Shown here piece by piece: positions 10,745 through 21,770 of a stretch of DNA of 64,000 bases. The translations under genes and the position numbers were made by a program. Source of the DNA: Euglena gracilis. Taxonomy: Eukaryota; Euglenida; Euglenophyceae; Euglenales. Each line of letters starts with the position of its first letter. Position 1 is the first letter of the stretch. Below the pieces are notes generated by a model that did no database searches, was not told where the DNA came from, and saw nothing but the letters and a program-made list of their open reading frames with translations. The stretch covers positions 66,852,257 through 66,916,256 of the forward strand of contig CP154956.1 in assembly GCA_039621445.1 (NCBI GenBank). Reading direction: 5' to 3'.

Positions 10745-11165
10745 CTCTCCCCGAAATAAGACCAATCCCTCGAAATAAGACCACCCCCTAAAATAGGATC
10801 CCCCCCCTGCGTCAATTGAGCAAAAATCCAAAATAAGACTCCCTAAAATGAGACCCCCCCCCTGACGAGGTGAAGCGCCAGGGAGGGTGACAATTTTCTC
10901 TGAAAGATTGTCGAAAACCCCAATTTCAGATTAAAAAAGTGATGAAAAAAATTTTCGGATTTTTGAAGTGCAAAAAAAAACATGGTAAATGTCCACATGG
11001 CGCGAAGTGCCAAAGGAAAAATTTCAGTGTTTTGGGAACCTGAAAAATGATGTTTTTTTCTTCCCCGTGTCGATCAAGTAAATATCCGAAAATATCTCCC
11101 CCCCAAAAAATCTACCCTGGAGGTTTCCAGCAACGGACCCAAAAAAATAAGACCTGGATCTTGCG
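10745..11165 (+). mobile_element. AAATAAGACC dispersed element, copy 1
   Basis: Bounded by clusters of AAATAAGACC. Shared interior with the copies at 14415 and 24130: a C-rich head, TTTTTGAAGT(A/G)CAAAAAA, GGCGCnAAGYGCC, CAGTGTTTT, GATGTTTTTTC and TGGAGGTTTCCAGCAACGGA. No terminal duplication recognised. Confidence 0.75.
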
Positions 11166-11239
11166 TTTTTTCCGCCACGTGTCATTCAAAAGGTGGGGTC
11201 AAAGGCTGCCCATCCCAGCATGGGCTACCTCCTCCCCTT

Positions 11240-11450
11240 TCCAGGGTGGGAATTGATTTGGAATTTGGAAGGGGTCAGAAAATGCAAAATTCATCTGTCA
11301 AAGGTCTGGCCTCAGTTTTGCAGGATACGCTGCAACAGAGCTGGCTGGGGCACTGCCGTGCCGTGCGGGGCGGTACGCCAGTGTGGACATACCATCACCA
11401 CCCCCCATGGGCTGGCAGAGGCTTTGGGGCTCAGGGGTTGGGTGTGACCC
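11240..11450 (+). repeat. Degenerate copy of one foldback arm
   Basis: Shares CAACAGAGCTGGCTGGGGCA, ACCATCACCAC and GGGCTGGCAGAGGCTTTGGG with the inverted repeat at 27426-28182, in the orientation of its right arm. Confidence 0.8.
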
Positions 11451-11784
11451 ATAAAGTCGAGGCAGATGAGAATTAATGCTCCAGACTGAAAGTCCGGTTT
11501 GCATGCAAATTCCAACAGCCCACAACCGAGTAGTTCGCCACGCACATGGTCAATGACTCCCATCAGGCCCCCCGGGGGAGGGGGTTCTTGGGCAGCCGAT
11601 AGGCACTCACAGCCGAACCCCCCAGGGAATGCGTCGAGAAGCTGAAGGTATCTTCACCACGATATGGTCATAACTTTTGCTCTCTGTTCCATATTTCATG
11701 TTACATGTTTTTCATTCCTCTTGAAAACCTCATTGAGATGCGCCCCCAACTTTTTTCCGGGATGAATATCAAGTTTTTCAAATA

Positions 11785-11795
11785 TATATATATAT

Positions 11796-11830
<35 letters not shown>

Positions 11831-11855
11831 TATATATATATATATATATATTTGC
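11785..11855. repeat. (TA)n microsatellite with ATAGATA breaks
   Basis: About 60 bases of alternating TA broken by two ATAGATA interruptions. Confidence 0.97.
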
Positions 11856-12354
11856 TCAGGACATAAAAACAGGATTCATTTAATTTAATAATACAATAAA
11901 AATTTTGATCTTATTTTAAGCATGGCAAAAACAACCGCACTTGCCCATCCCAGCTTGTGGGCCAAAGACCCAAGCTGACGCATCCACACCAGTTCCCCTC
12001 ATTATACCCTCATGACAAACACCCGAGTCTGGCACGCGCTGCCAAGTTGGGTGATATGTTTCAAGCAGAAGGGCATGCTTTGCAGTGTCGGCACCAAGGC
12101 ACTGGGGCCATTGCTGCCACCGTGCCATTATCATCACAGGTGTTGCATTGAACACCGTTTTTTTTTGTGAACATCGTTCCTTTCCTGTCCATCCAATAAC
12201 CTCAATCAAATGCAATCAAGAGAAGTTCCGGATTATGGTGTTCAAAGTTTGCTGAAGGTTGCAGAATAGCTCACCTTTTTTTCTGGATCCCTTCTTCGTG
12301 AATGAATTTCCCCCCAGAAAAAGGTCATTGTTGACATGCAACCCACATCTTTGC

Positions 12355-12740
12355 CCCAGATTTTTCCAGATCCCCCTGGGGGGGCTGCTGTGGCCAGCCC
12401 CGATTTTCACCCAGCCCAGCCGCAGCACCCCCCCCCCCCCGGGAGTTGCTGCTTGCCCTGCCAGCCAGCCCCCTTTTTAGCCGAAAACGCGTTCAAAAAT
12501 GCTCAAAAATGGTGTTTTAGGCTTTTTTGGGCGTTTTTTTGGGGTATGTTATCAGATATTTTGTCAAAATATTTTTTTAGGGTCATTTTTGGGGCAATTG
12601 TCTGATTTCGGCCCAGCCTGGCCAGCTCAGGTCCAGCTGGGGTCCAGCACCCCCCTCCCCCCGGGGGGGGGGGTGGCCTGCCAGCCCAACTTTCTATCCC
12701 AAGCCTAGCAACCCCCACCCCTCTGGTCCTCAAAGAGATG
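12355..12740. mobile_element. Relative of the 8016-8486 element
   Basis: Shares GGCCAGCCCCGATTT, CAGCCCAGCCGCAGCA, TTCAAAAATG..CAAAAATG and a right end TCAAAGAGATGT with 8016-8486. No matching 8-bp duplication found, so its ends are uncertain. Confidence 0.65.
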
Positions 12741-12899
12741 TCTGTTATAGAGCCATCCGGGCATTGAACCAACGTCGGTCCAGGTTGAAAAAAAACCAAA
12801 AACTTCAAAAGCGCATTTTTTTTAGTTTTGAGTGGATAGACAATGTTTCAGCGATGCCAGAAATGATTTTTTCTCCTGGAGTTCAATTGTTATTTGCCA

Positions 12900-13335
12900 A
12901 GATAACCCCCTCCCCAATAGTGCTGCGGGGCCAATAGAGCTGCGGGTCCAAATAGTGCGGCACCCCCCGCCGGATGAAGCGAGCGTCCAATAGTGCTGCA
13001 CCCCCCTCCCCAAAACATGGCAAATGTGAAATGCGTAGAAGCAGGTGCAGCCTACTGCAGGCATCCTTTGTAACCCGCAGAGAGGGGAAAAGGGGCGAAT
13101 TCCCACCCGAACAACTCACGGAAGCCGTCCGAAGACGAACCAGACGACCGGATTGCACGTCGCTTGCCTCAGAGTTGGACATTGAGCAGGCAAAAAGGGT
13201 GCCTGTGGTGATAGGCCGGGACTAAGAGGCAGCTAGTCCAATAGTACAGTGGATCCTAATAGCGCGGCACCCCCGCCGCTGGAGGCGGCCGTCCAATAGT
13301 GCGGCAGTGCAATACTATTTGGGGGGGGGGGTTAT
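12900..13335. repeat. AATAGTGCGGCACCCCC word family flanking an exon
   Basis: Blocks at 12900-13015 and 13225-13335 both carry the word CAATAGTGCnGCACCCCC. The outer ends, AGATAACCCCC and GGGGGTTATTGC, are inverted. A coding-like exon (13081-13198) lies between the blocks. These may be two separate elements. Confidence 0.6.
13081..13198 (+). CDS. Gene 2 (protease-like), exon
   Basis: Acceptor TAACCCGCAG, 39 codons, donor GTGCCT. Reads FPPEQLTEAVRRRTRR, then SLASELDIEQAKR. Phase 2 in, 0 out, joining the next exon without a stop. Charged and helical; no motif of its own. Assigned to the protease gene only by position and phase. Confidence 0.5.
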
Positions 13336-13434
13336 TGCAACTTATTTTGTTCGAAATCCGAAATTTTTCCAGGACGAATTTTATTAAGATTTCTTAAGGG
13401 TTTTTTTTGGACACCTTCAAAAATAATGTCAGTT

Positions 13435-13495
13435 CTTCTTCTTCTCCTCCTTCTTGTTCTTCTTTTCTTCTCTATCTTCTTTTTCTTCTGCTTGT
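13435..13495. repeat. (TTC)n-rich tract
   Basis: Imperfect CTT/TTC repeat about 60 bases long in the intron before the next exon; it may serve as a polypyrimidine tract. Confidence 0.9.
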
Positions 13496-13539
13496 TTTTT
13501 TATGGGTCGGTGCCATAGTTTGTGTTTCATCTGCCGCAG

Positions 13540-13672
13540 GTGTTCAAACACCCCTCATTGGATTTGGTAGTTCTTCATTTTCGTGATGCAAGCCATGCCT
13601 CCCGCTTCCCTTTGGCTGGCTGCCACCTCAAACCAGCTGCACTCCAGGCTGGAGCTGCCCTTGCATATGTCG
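13540..13672 (+). CDS. Gene 2, exon with trypsin-fold Asp motif
   Basis: Acceptor TGCCGCAG, 44 codons, donor GTTTGC. The segment FKHPSLDLVVLHF matches the region around the catalytic Asp of chymotrypsin-fold proteases (h-P-x-x-D-h-A/V-h-L). It is followed by a Leu/Ala-rich strand region and ...LAYVG. Phase 0 in, 1 out. The His-bearing exon was not found in the window. Confidence 0.55.
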
Positions 13673-13807
13673 GTTTGCTTTGTTTTGTTTGTCCGTTTGC
13701 TGGTTAAGCCTTCCAAAGCATGGGCAACTTTTTTATATGGGCATTAGAAATGGCAGTTTCTGGGTGTGCTTGGCGATGCTGGTGACATCTTGAGGTTTCT
13801 TTTGCAG

Positions 13808-13848
13808 GTCATGAGTTTGTTGAAGACGCACAGCGTTTCCAGGCTCTT
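13808..13848 (+). CDS. Gene 2, exon starting HEFVEDAQ
   Basis: Acceptor TTTTGCAG, phase 1, completing a Gly-His pair typical of the strand after the Asp region. The frame stays coding-like to 13870 (RRQNQPNP) and then runs into CGGCTTCTTCTTAAGG, which resembles the left terminal repeat of the introner family and brings a TAA. The end chosen (GTCGAC donor, phase 1) is the one that fits the next exon; splicing inside the element is the alternative. Confidence 0.4.
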
Positions 13849-14414
13849 CGTCGACAGAACCAACCAAACCCGGCTTCTTCTTAAGGGAGGTCGCACCCCA
13901 CAGGTGGGGGATGCTATGTTGGGTGGGGGGGCTTTGGATCTTCCCTTGCAACCAGGGTTTTCGAAAGCATTTTTGAAGCCACCTCCCCCCTCAAGGTTGT
14001 ATTTTCAGTTGGTGGTGTTACAGCACCAGGTGTTAAAGCACACACCTTGGCACAAAATGGCTGTTAGAAGGGAAACTTTCTGTGTCGGACCCAGCCATAT
14101 ACAAAACCAATTGTAAATCCCTGGGACAGAGCTTTTCTTTGTGAGCATCGGAAAAAATAAGATCTGTGTATCGTGTGTATCGTGTGACAAAAAAAATTAT
14201 CTATTGGTGCGTATCGGCAAAAAAAAATTGTGTGTCGGTGTGTATCAGCAAATTTTTTGAAAATTTTTCTAAATCCCAAAAAATGGTTGTTACCAAAGAG
14301 ACTTCCACATTCCTCTCGGTTGATGACATTGCTCGCATGAGAATCCCTCGGTGTAAGGCGCTTGCCGGACGATGCCGAAAAGCAGATCGAGGGAGCAACG
14401 TTGTTGTATGCATG

Positions 14415-14790
14415 TTGTAAACCCCCCTCCAAAAATAAGACCCCCCCTGATGGTGGGAAGCGTTGGGGATGGTGAAAATTTTCCCTAAAAATACCAAAAA
14501 CCCCAATTTTATACACAAAAATGATGAAATTTCAAATTTTCCAGATTTTTGAAGTACAAAAAACATGGAAAATGTCAATTTATACCAGTTTACACATGGT
14601 GCAAAGCGCCGAAGGAAGAATTTCAGTGTTTTTGGAGACTTGAAAAGTGATGTTTTTTCGGGCCCGGGTCGTCCAAAAAAAATCCAAAAACAAGCCCCCC
14701 CCCCCCCAAATAAGACCCCTTCCTGGAGGTTTCCAGCAACGGACCCAAAAATGAGGCCCGGGTGTTTTTTGGGGGGGGATTATGTGCCAA
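14415..14790 (+). mobile_element. AAATAAGACC dispersed element, copy 2
   Basis: Same order of shared blocks as copy 1 (see 10745), including TGGAGGTTTCCAGCAACGGA. Two (GTGTATCGGTGTGTATCG)-like blocks lie beside it at 14165-14250 and 14915-14980. Confidence 0.75.
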
Positions 14791-15869
14791 AAACCATAAA
14801 TCTAAAAAAACAATAATGAACCACAAAGTCAAAAGATGGATGAGCCTGATCAATTAGTGACTTTTTCCCCATGCGCCGCGATGCGGAAATCTTTTCAGAA
14901 GTTGAAATTTTGTGTATCGGTGTGTATCGGTGCGTATGGGCAAATAAAAATTTGTGTATCGGTGTGTATCGCCGATACACACTAAGGAGAGGTCTGCCCT
15001 GGGGTGTGCCTCCCATTGACGGAAACATCCCCTGCAGAAGGCGCCCCCTCCCCCCTCCCCCCAGGTTGTTAAAAAGATGCCTAAGCCCAACCGGGATTTC
15101 TTGCCACTGAGACAGATCCAGGACTCATTTGGAAGATCCAGCCAATAACATCTGTTGGAATATGAAGCGATTTTTGAGAACATTTCCTGAGCTCTAGGGT
15201 GTTTTTTTTTTATGTTGTATGTGTTAATGATGATGATGATGATTTATTTATTTATGATTTATGATTTATTTATTTATTTACTTATTTTTATTATTATTCT
15301 TATTTTTGTTTTTTTCCTGTTCTTTATGGTTGTGTTCTCGGTTTGGCAACATTTTTGTGCCACTCACTCTCTCAGCAGACTGTTGCAAAATTTTCGGATG
15401 CATCCCCCCATGGTTAAAACAACGAGCATGCTTAAGGAAGTCCCTTCTTGTCTGTCTCACCTCAAAAGAATTTTTCTGTTGTGATGCCAACAGGGTATTG
15501 TCTCCATGTTGTTGCAGAAAGTGTCCATCTTGTTGAATTATTATCCATTTTCAAATACAACGAAGAAACAATCACCCAAAGCCCCAAAGGAACGCACCTT
15601 TTTCGCAGACACGTTCTGTAACACCAAGGCTGTTTGTTTCGCATTGCTATCACATTCAATTGGAATTTGAAGTCTGCACATTTTAAAAATCTTCTTTAGG
15701 GGATCCGCCGTATATTTCTGTTCAAATGCCTCCCATCTGGAAAATACCTTCCACATTCAGAGGTGCAAATCCATTTTGCACCATCACCATATCAGCATAT
15801 TTCACCATCACATTTGTTTTGGTTGCCAAACCATTCTCAGAAATTTTTTTTGTGTTTTTGTCATTCCAG

Positions 15870-16018
15870 GCTGCAACAGAAATGCTAAATTCGAACGATT
15901 TCCCTCTTTTTGGCGTGAGGATACAGAGGAATTTTTTCAAATCTACAACCACAGGGCTTCAAAAATGACATCTGACAATGAGGAGTTTCAGAAGTACTCC
16001 CGCGGCATGTTTGGGGGC
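15870..16018 (+). CDS. Gene 2, probable exon
   Basis: Acceptor CATTCCAG, phase 1. Open for 49 codons, with SFWREDTEEFFQIYNHRASK and an acidic EEFQKYSRGMFGG end before GTGTTG. Codon use looks coding. The exit phase (0) does not match the next exon (1), so an exon may be missing or the end is wrong. Confidence 0.45.
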
Positions 16019-16995
16019 GTGTTGATCTTACCATTGCTCAGTTTGTGCCCTTCGCTGATTTGGGGATCTCCAAAAAAATAGAGGAATCAGCATTAGGGTC
16101 CACAAGAAGAGTCTTCATTACAAATGAGAAGACATACCACCATTTTCTCTGAACCCGCATATAAAACAAAAGAATTTGAATTTTTATATGGCAAAGGGTT
16201 TCAAAAAATCCATATTTATACCCCAAAGCTGGCCAACTTCCCCACCCCTGAATCCCACACCCTTTGGGGGGGGGCACTTTCAGGGGTGGTCAAAATCCCA
16301 CACACAAGACGCAATTTTTCTGCAATTTTTCGACATTTTCCCCCCTTTCCTCATTTTTCCGCACGAACTTAACGAACTTGAAAATTGAAGGTGCAATGCG
16401 TTCCAGCCATTCCACAAATGGTTCACAAGGCAAGAGGGGAACACAAGTGCTCTTTTTTTGCATGTGTTTGCATTTTCTCCCAATTTTGGTAAAATTTCGG
16501 CAAAATTGGCCAATTTTGGCGATTTTTTGTGTTTTTCCTTGAGTTCAGCTGGCAGGTAATTTCGACTCAGAAAAATTTTGCATTTGGACCAGATATTCTC
16601 CTGAGACCAATCTCTTTGTCAAAATTTTGTTGTTATTTGGTTTTGGGACAACATATTCCATATTTTTGAAATCAGGATGTTCCCCAAATAACAAAACTTA
16701 TGTTTTGGGGCTTTTTGTCGGAAAAAATGTGAATGATGGCTCAAAACTTCCACCAACGTTGCAAAATAAACTGATGATTTAATTTTTTTCGAAGTCCGCT
16801 TCAACAGAAATTTGTAGATTCCCGATATAATTTTTTTTCGCAATTTTCCTGCATTTTCTGATGGCCTCTGTCCTCCCCCCACCCGCATGCGTAGAAAAGG
16901 CACAGGGGGGGGGGATGACGGAAACACTGATGGAAAACTTTGGTGGTTTTCGAAACTTTGGTGGTTTCCTCAGTTCCTGTCATATGTTTTTCCAG

Positions 16996-17324
16996 ATTGC
17001 AACACCTCCATCTCACGGGAGGGCGGAGTGGCTGAGGGCAATGGTCTGTTCTCAATACCACGTGTCGTCCGTGGGGAGGCCAGCAGCTACAACAGCGAGC
17101 TGCGCTGCCTGGGGCAGGCGGATGAACGCCTGGAAATGGGCTTGTGTGGCGGCCCCGTCGTTGAGGATGCGGCCTCGCCCGATGGCCGTCCGCTGGCCGT
17201 CGGCATGCTGGAGGGGGTGGTGGGCACTGCGCGGGACCAAGCACTGGAGGGGATGGCGGTGTTCATTCCCGCGGAGGCGATTTTAGACTTCTGCCGGCAC
17301 GTGGAACGGCAGCTGGACAGTTGA
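16996..17324 (+). CDS. Gene 2, terminal exon: trypsin-like domain with Cys nucleophile
   Basis: Acceptor TTTTTCCAG, phase 1, then 108 codons to a TGA. The motif GLCGGPVV matches the nucleophile loop of chymotrypsin-fold proteases, but with Cys in place of Ser (G-x-C-G-G-P). The following VGMLEGVV and AVFIPAEAILDF fit the last strands and C-terminal helix of Trypsin_2/Tysnd-type proteins. GC3 is high. With the Asp exon this supports a PA-clan protease or an inactive relative. Substrate and location cannot be read from the sequence. Confidence 0.65.
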
Positions 17325-17454
17325 CCGCCATGCGTTCTCAGCATTGATGTTCAAGTGCTGGATTTTGCAGGTAAATGGCAAATAGAATTTGAAATTTTCA
17401 ATCGATGAATCAGCCAGTTGTTTTAGGGCCCTGGAACAGGGCCCAACTGGGGGT

Positions 17455-17710
17455 CAAACCGGGTTCCAAAAATTGAAACTGCAAAAAAAATGTTCGAAAA
17501 AATTTGTGCCAATGCACATGTGGCGCAAAGCGCCAAAGGAAAAAAAATTGCGAATCCTAAAAATAATGTTTGTTTCCAGGCCCAGGTTGGTCAAGAAGAA
17601 TTCAAAAAAAGACCCCCAAAAATAAGACACCCCCCCCCTGGAGCTTTCCAGCAACAGATCCAAAGATAAGACCCGGGTCTTATTTTAGGTGGGGTTTATT
17701 TTAGGGGCCA
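17455..17710 (+). mobile_element. AAATAAGACC dispersed element, copy 3 (partial)
   Basis: Contains TGTGGCGCAAAGCGCCAAAGG, a (T)GGTCAAGAA block, CCAAAAATAAGACACC, a TTTCCAGCAAC block and ATAAGACCCGGGTCTTATTT. Confidence 0.7.
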
Positions 17711-18331
17711 GGGGGGTCTTTGCTGGGGAGGGGGCTCTAGCTTTTGGAATTTTGGTGAAAGTTTTGGCCCCAAAAAACTTCCCACACGAGGAGGCAAAAA
17801 TAGTTCCAAAAAGTAGAATTTTTGCAACGAGGAAGAATTGTCCCAAAGAATATCAATTTCAACAAATGAAAAATGAGTAAAAATTAAGTAAATGTCAAAG
17901 ATTTTCCCTTTTGGGGGTATTTCACAGTTTTTAGGAGTATTTTTTTGGATTTCCGCAAAATTTTGAGGGGTGGGTCTCACTTGGGTGGGTCTCACTGCTT
18001 TTTGTTTTGCTGAAAATCGGCAGGAGGCTCAGAAGTCCCTGTTGCCAAGGCTTCAAAACGAAACAGAATTTTGGTTGGTGCCCACAGTTGTGAAAACCAA
18101 CCATTTAATGGTTGATGTGCGCAATTGCGCACACCCGCCCAAACATACCAGCAGTGTTCAACAGAGGGGTCCAGCACCACAGAAATGTCAGAAATGTCTT
18201 ATTTAGGGAGGGTCTATTAAACTGGTAGCAAGGTCTTTTTTTGGGTGAGGGGTTTAGGCCCACTGCATTGTTCAAGATGACAAATGATCAGCGTTCTTTC
18301 ATGTCATCATTCCCAGTTTCAACGGGATGAG

Positions 18332-18443
18332 TCGCAACCACTGGAGCACTCGTTGCCAACTTTTTGAAAGATTGTGTCTTGGCCAGGAGCAATGCCCTGC
18401 ATTCCCCTGTCAACCTTTTTGCAAAGACCAGGCTTCTTTTTAA
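18332..18443 (+). CDS. Gene 3, exon interrupted by introner (left part)
   Basis: Open frame ATTGALVANFLKDCVLARS, then HSPVNLFAKT, then the first 15 nt of the element at 18429 before donor GTCACC. The start is not settled (GATGAG or CTGGAG as acceptor). The frame resumes at 18699. Unknown protein, with amphipathic helical sequence. Confidence 0.55.
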
Positions 18444-18705
18444 GTCACCTGACCCCCCCCCCCCCCCGGGGGGGGGGGGGGGGGGTGGGTGGGTCCGGGC
18501 CGGACCCCCCCGGGGGGGGGGGTCCCGCGCCGGAGGCGCTGGGTATACCTTTTCGGCGCGAAGCGCCGAAAATTTTTGAAAATTGCCTTTAACGGGCCCG
18601 ATTTTGGGGGGGTCCCCGGACACACCCCCCCGCGGGGGGTCCCACGCCACGCTGGGTGGGTGGGGGGACCCCCCCCCTCCCCCGGGGGTCTTAAAAAGAA
18701 GCCTG
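18429..18705. mobile_element. Introner-like element, TSD GCAAAGAC
   Basis: Perfect duplications GCAAAGAC at 18421-18428 and 18706-18713. Terminal repeats CAGGCTTCTTTTTAAG and CTTAAAAAGAAGCCTG differ at one position. 277 bp, mostly C/G runs around a GGCGCGAAGCGCCG block. Deleting it rejoins FAKT to DLKKELKIYVKT in frame. GT (18444) ... AG (18697-18698) inside the repeats would leave a 30-nt in-frame scar. Same family as 47516-47761. Confidence 0.92.
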
Positions 18706-18750
18706 GCAAAGACTGACCTCAAGAAGGAGTTGAAAATATATGTGAAGACT
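18699..18750 (+). CDS. Gene 3, exon continuation after introner
   Basis: Starts after TTAAAAAG in the right terminal repeat, phase 2, and continues DLKKELKIYVKT to donor GTTGTG, phase 0. Confidence 0.5.
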
Positions 18751-19067
18751 GTTGTGGGTTTCTAATTAAGTTCAGACGTGGCTTTTTCGTCAAAAAAAAA
18801 TAGAACATTCGATCGAATGAGGATGCGACTTTCCTCTTCTCTCAACATTTTCTTGGTGAACCACTAAAATGTCGACCCCATCAATCCTTGGCATGCTACC
18901 ATGCATTTCGACAAATGTATGATAGCATTCGGTTTTTATGGTCTGAAGATTTGGGAAGCATCAAGCGAAAATTTCCTGCATGACAATTTCAGGAAGTGAT
19001 TTCGAATTTCGGCCTGATCCATACATGAATCTCCCCTGCCTTCTGTTTTCCTAATTCTTTTTCGCAG

Positions 19068-19136
19068 CATTCTCCATTCATGGCAACGTTCGACCCGTAC
19101 CTGAGTGAAGACGATAGTGATTTTGCTGCTGGCAGG
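19068..19136 (+). CDS. Gene 3, acidic exon
   Basis: Acceptor TTTTTCGCAG. Reads HSPFMATFDPYLSEDDSDF... for 23 codons to GTGTGT, phase 0 both sides. The ATG at 19080 could be the real start with a spliced 5' leader, but the frame is also open back to the acceptor and fits the exon at 18750. Confidence 0.55.
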
Positions 19137-20465
19137 GTGTGTTTCGGAACCCTGCATTCGCTCTTTTGCCAATTGCTCTAAATTCATTCTTTTGGTCTGA
19201 CATTGTGATTTAATTACAAGCGTCCCTCGCTCACACCTGAATCAGTGGCACGTCCAAAGTCTGGTTTTCTCCCCTGTTCTCCTCCTTTTGAATATTTTTT
19301 TGGGGAATTATGGTGAAAAATCTGAATAAAATCACATTTGATGGAACAAGTTGCCTTCCCCAAGGTCCTGAGCTCACAAGGGGGGTACATACCATTGCTC
19401 AACCCCCTCAGGGGGGTGACTGACTGTCTGACTGGTTTTTTTCTCACAGACGGACCCCCCCCCCCCAGGGTCCGCCAGGACTGACAGAAAGTGGACCACC
19501 TGGTGCCGAAAGCACCGGATTTTTTTTAGGGGGGTTTTGTCCAGAGTCCATTTATTTGAGCTATTTTGTCTCGAGTGGCGAAGAGTGACCGACCCCCCCA
19601 CAGGGACTGGTTTTGTTTAAAAGCGACTGGCTTTTTAAAAAAAACAACGGAAATTGATCCCATTTCCCAGGGTCGGTAGGCAAGTTGAGAGCTCCATCTC
19701 AGAGGCCTGAAAACTGGAACTGGACGGCAGAAGGCTGCTGGCTGATCTCCTGCCCAATACTGGGCTGAGTGCTTTCCACCTCCTGCTGTCCTGCCATGTG
19801 GCACTTTGGATGCATTTTGGGCCAGTTTGGGTGACTTCGGGCCAATGTTGGCTGTTTTCGGATCGTTTTGCCCGTTTTGGACCATTTTGGAATATTTTGG
19901 GCCATTCTGGATACTTTGGGGTTAAAGTTTGAAATTTGGGGTTGGTGATTTTTTATTTGGTACAGAATTCCCAATTTGATTCCTATGGTTTCATTTTTTC
20001 CAAATTTTTGGGTTCGGAGATTCCTGATTCAGTGACAACACAGTCCAGAAACAAGGAAAACGCGCTTTCACCCCCCCCCCCGATAAAGCCGACATTTTCC
20101 GATATTTTTTTCTGGGGCCGATAAAATAAATAATTTCGATATGGCCGATATGGGCCGATATCCAATATCCATCTTTGGTCATTATAGGGACCTGTCACCT
20201 GCCTCTGTACCCTCTGATTTGTCAGGTGACAGTTTCCGGGGGGGATTTTGTCTACAGATTGTCACATGGCCAGCAATTATGGTTAAAATTGTGTTTGAAT
20301 TTTGGCTGAATCAACCCATTTCAGACGCCGAAATATTCGAACAAAGAGGACCCGATGCACTCACATCTGCAGAAGGCGATCTGAGAGGTGGGGCCTCCCT
20401 GGAGTGACTGCTGGGGCCGAGTGGCTCACAAGCTTCGTTTCCACCTCACACATTTTCCTAAACAG

Positions 20466-20556
20466 GACGATTTGGATGAGTTCGACGGACCGTCTGATGA
20501 AGAAGAAGAGTTTCTCCTTGCACCAGAGAACCAGGGCATGACCTCAGCGGGGAGGG
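20466..20556 (+). CDS. Gene 3, acidic exon
   Basis: Acceptor CCTAAACAG, 30 codons DDLDEFDGPSDEEEE... to donor GTACAC. Phase 0 in, 1 out. Strongly acidic, probably disordered. Confidence 0.6.
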
Positions 20557-21292
20557 GTACACCAATGTGTTTTTTTCTGCGTTCTTTGCTGTTTGCAAAA
20601 TTTGTGCCTTTTGCCTTGGTTTATTTCTGTGCATAGTTTTAGATTTTTAGGGAACTCCAAAGGGGGTTAAGAAAAATTTCGAATTTGGACCTTATTTTCA
20701 CCAGAATTTTCTCTCAAGACCAACATTTTTTTTAAATCCTTTTCAGATTTTTTGTCCAACAAATTGCATATTTTTGGATCAGCATGTTCAAATTTGACAA
20801 AAAAAACAAATAATCAAATTCTTGAAAATTCGCATGTTTTTGTCTAATTTTGTGTTTTTTTTTTGTGGAATAGGCATTTTTTTTGTTGATTTGTGTTGCT
20901 TTATTGCTTTTTTGGGGGTTGAAACAATACAAATGATTTTCCAAAGTATGCACCATATTGCATAACGTGCAGTTTTGTAGACTGAAAAAGCTTTCCTGGA
21001 GGAGGTTTATCCAGGTCCTCCCCCAGAAGGAACTGTTCGGGGGACCTCCTGAAGGAACTTACATGCAACTTTTGTTCTTTTTTTGTTCATTTTTTTTATT
21101 TTTTTGTGTTTTTTTTGTGTCGTGTTTTTGAGAGATCGTGTTCCGTCCCCCTGGTGTCTTTTAAAGATTTTGTGTTTTTCCCAGAGACTCCGCAAGAATA
21201 AGCATTTTTATTTGTAACTCCATTTACTCAGTTGTGTCTCATTTTCTTACCACTCCAACCATCTTGTGTCGATGTGTCAAGCCATGCCCCAG

Positions 21293-21324
21293 AGTACCAT
21301 GTGATGTACATGGGTGAAAATGAG
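21293..21324 (+). CDS. Gene 3, small exon
   Basis: Acceptor ATGCCCCAG, then YHVMYMGENE to the strong donor GTACGC. Phase 1 in, 0 out, matching both neighbours used here. Confidence 0.45.
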
Positions 21325-21419
21325 GTACGCATTTGTTTACATAGTGGAGTGCCCTGCCATCGTTGCACAAATCAGGAAAAGTGTGCCCGCAGCGACAAAC
21401 AACCGAGGAAAATGTAACC

Positions 21420-21645
21420 TCCCCCATAGAAGTAGAATAGCCCACTACAAGAGCAGTGTCCAAATAGAAGAGCACCCCCCCCCTCCGACGGATTGAGCGT
21501 CTACTACAAGAGCACCCCCCCCCTTTGATTAAAGGGAAAATCAATGGAAATCAGCCGATTTTAGGCAAATGGGGCCTTAATAGTAGAGCACCCCCGCCGC
21601 CAGAGGCGGCGGTCCACTGCCTGAGCACCCGCTCTGCTATCAGGG
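21420..21645. repeat. AGAGCACCCCCC word family
   Basis: Words (T)A(C/G)(A/T)AGAGCACCCCCC occur about five times with GGATTGAGCG and GGAGGCGG spacers. Architecture like the AATAGTGCGGCACC block at 12900-13335. Confidence 0.7.
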
Positions 21646-21665
21646 GGTTTATAGCCTCAGGGTCG

Positions 21666-21770
21666 ACCCTGTTGTTTTTGGATCGGTGATTGAAACCCAA
21701 GGGGTGCCAGATCAAAGCGCAGATGATGGGAGCGCTCTCAAGGGGGCCAACCAAATCGACCTCCTGGAAT
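21666..21770 (+). CDS. Gene 3, exon left of a second introner-like insertion
   Basis: Open frame DPVVFGSVIETQGVPDQSAD, then GSALKGANQIDLLE, reaching the CCTGGAAT duplication. The frame resumes after the element as LEVLLG and then GTTGAG. The left end of the exon is not settled. Confidence 0.45.

Larger units (their letters stand above)
9150..13080. other. Gene-poor stretch
   Basis: No convincing exon. Holds T-rich low-complexity DNA (10140-10660), one copy of the AAATAAGACC element (10745-11165), one arm-like copy of the foldback repeat (11240-11440), a (TA)n tract (11785-11855) and a C/G-rich element related to 8016-8486 (12355-12740). A gene boundary probably lies here. Confidence 0.5.

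Noticed and set aside
14289-14420. Frame FLSVDDIARMRIPRCKALAG considered as an exon
   Set aside because: No usable acceptor or matching phase, and it abuts a dispersed element; support too weak.
20325-20387. Exon-like AEIFEQRGPDALTSAEGDLR with a good acceptor and GTGGGG donor
   Set aside because: Phase 1 on both sides conflicts with the phase-0 junction between 19136 and 20466. Possible alternative exon, not counted.
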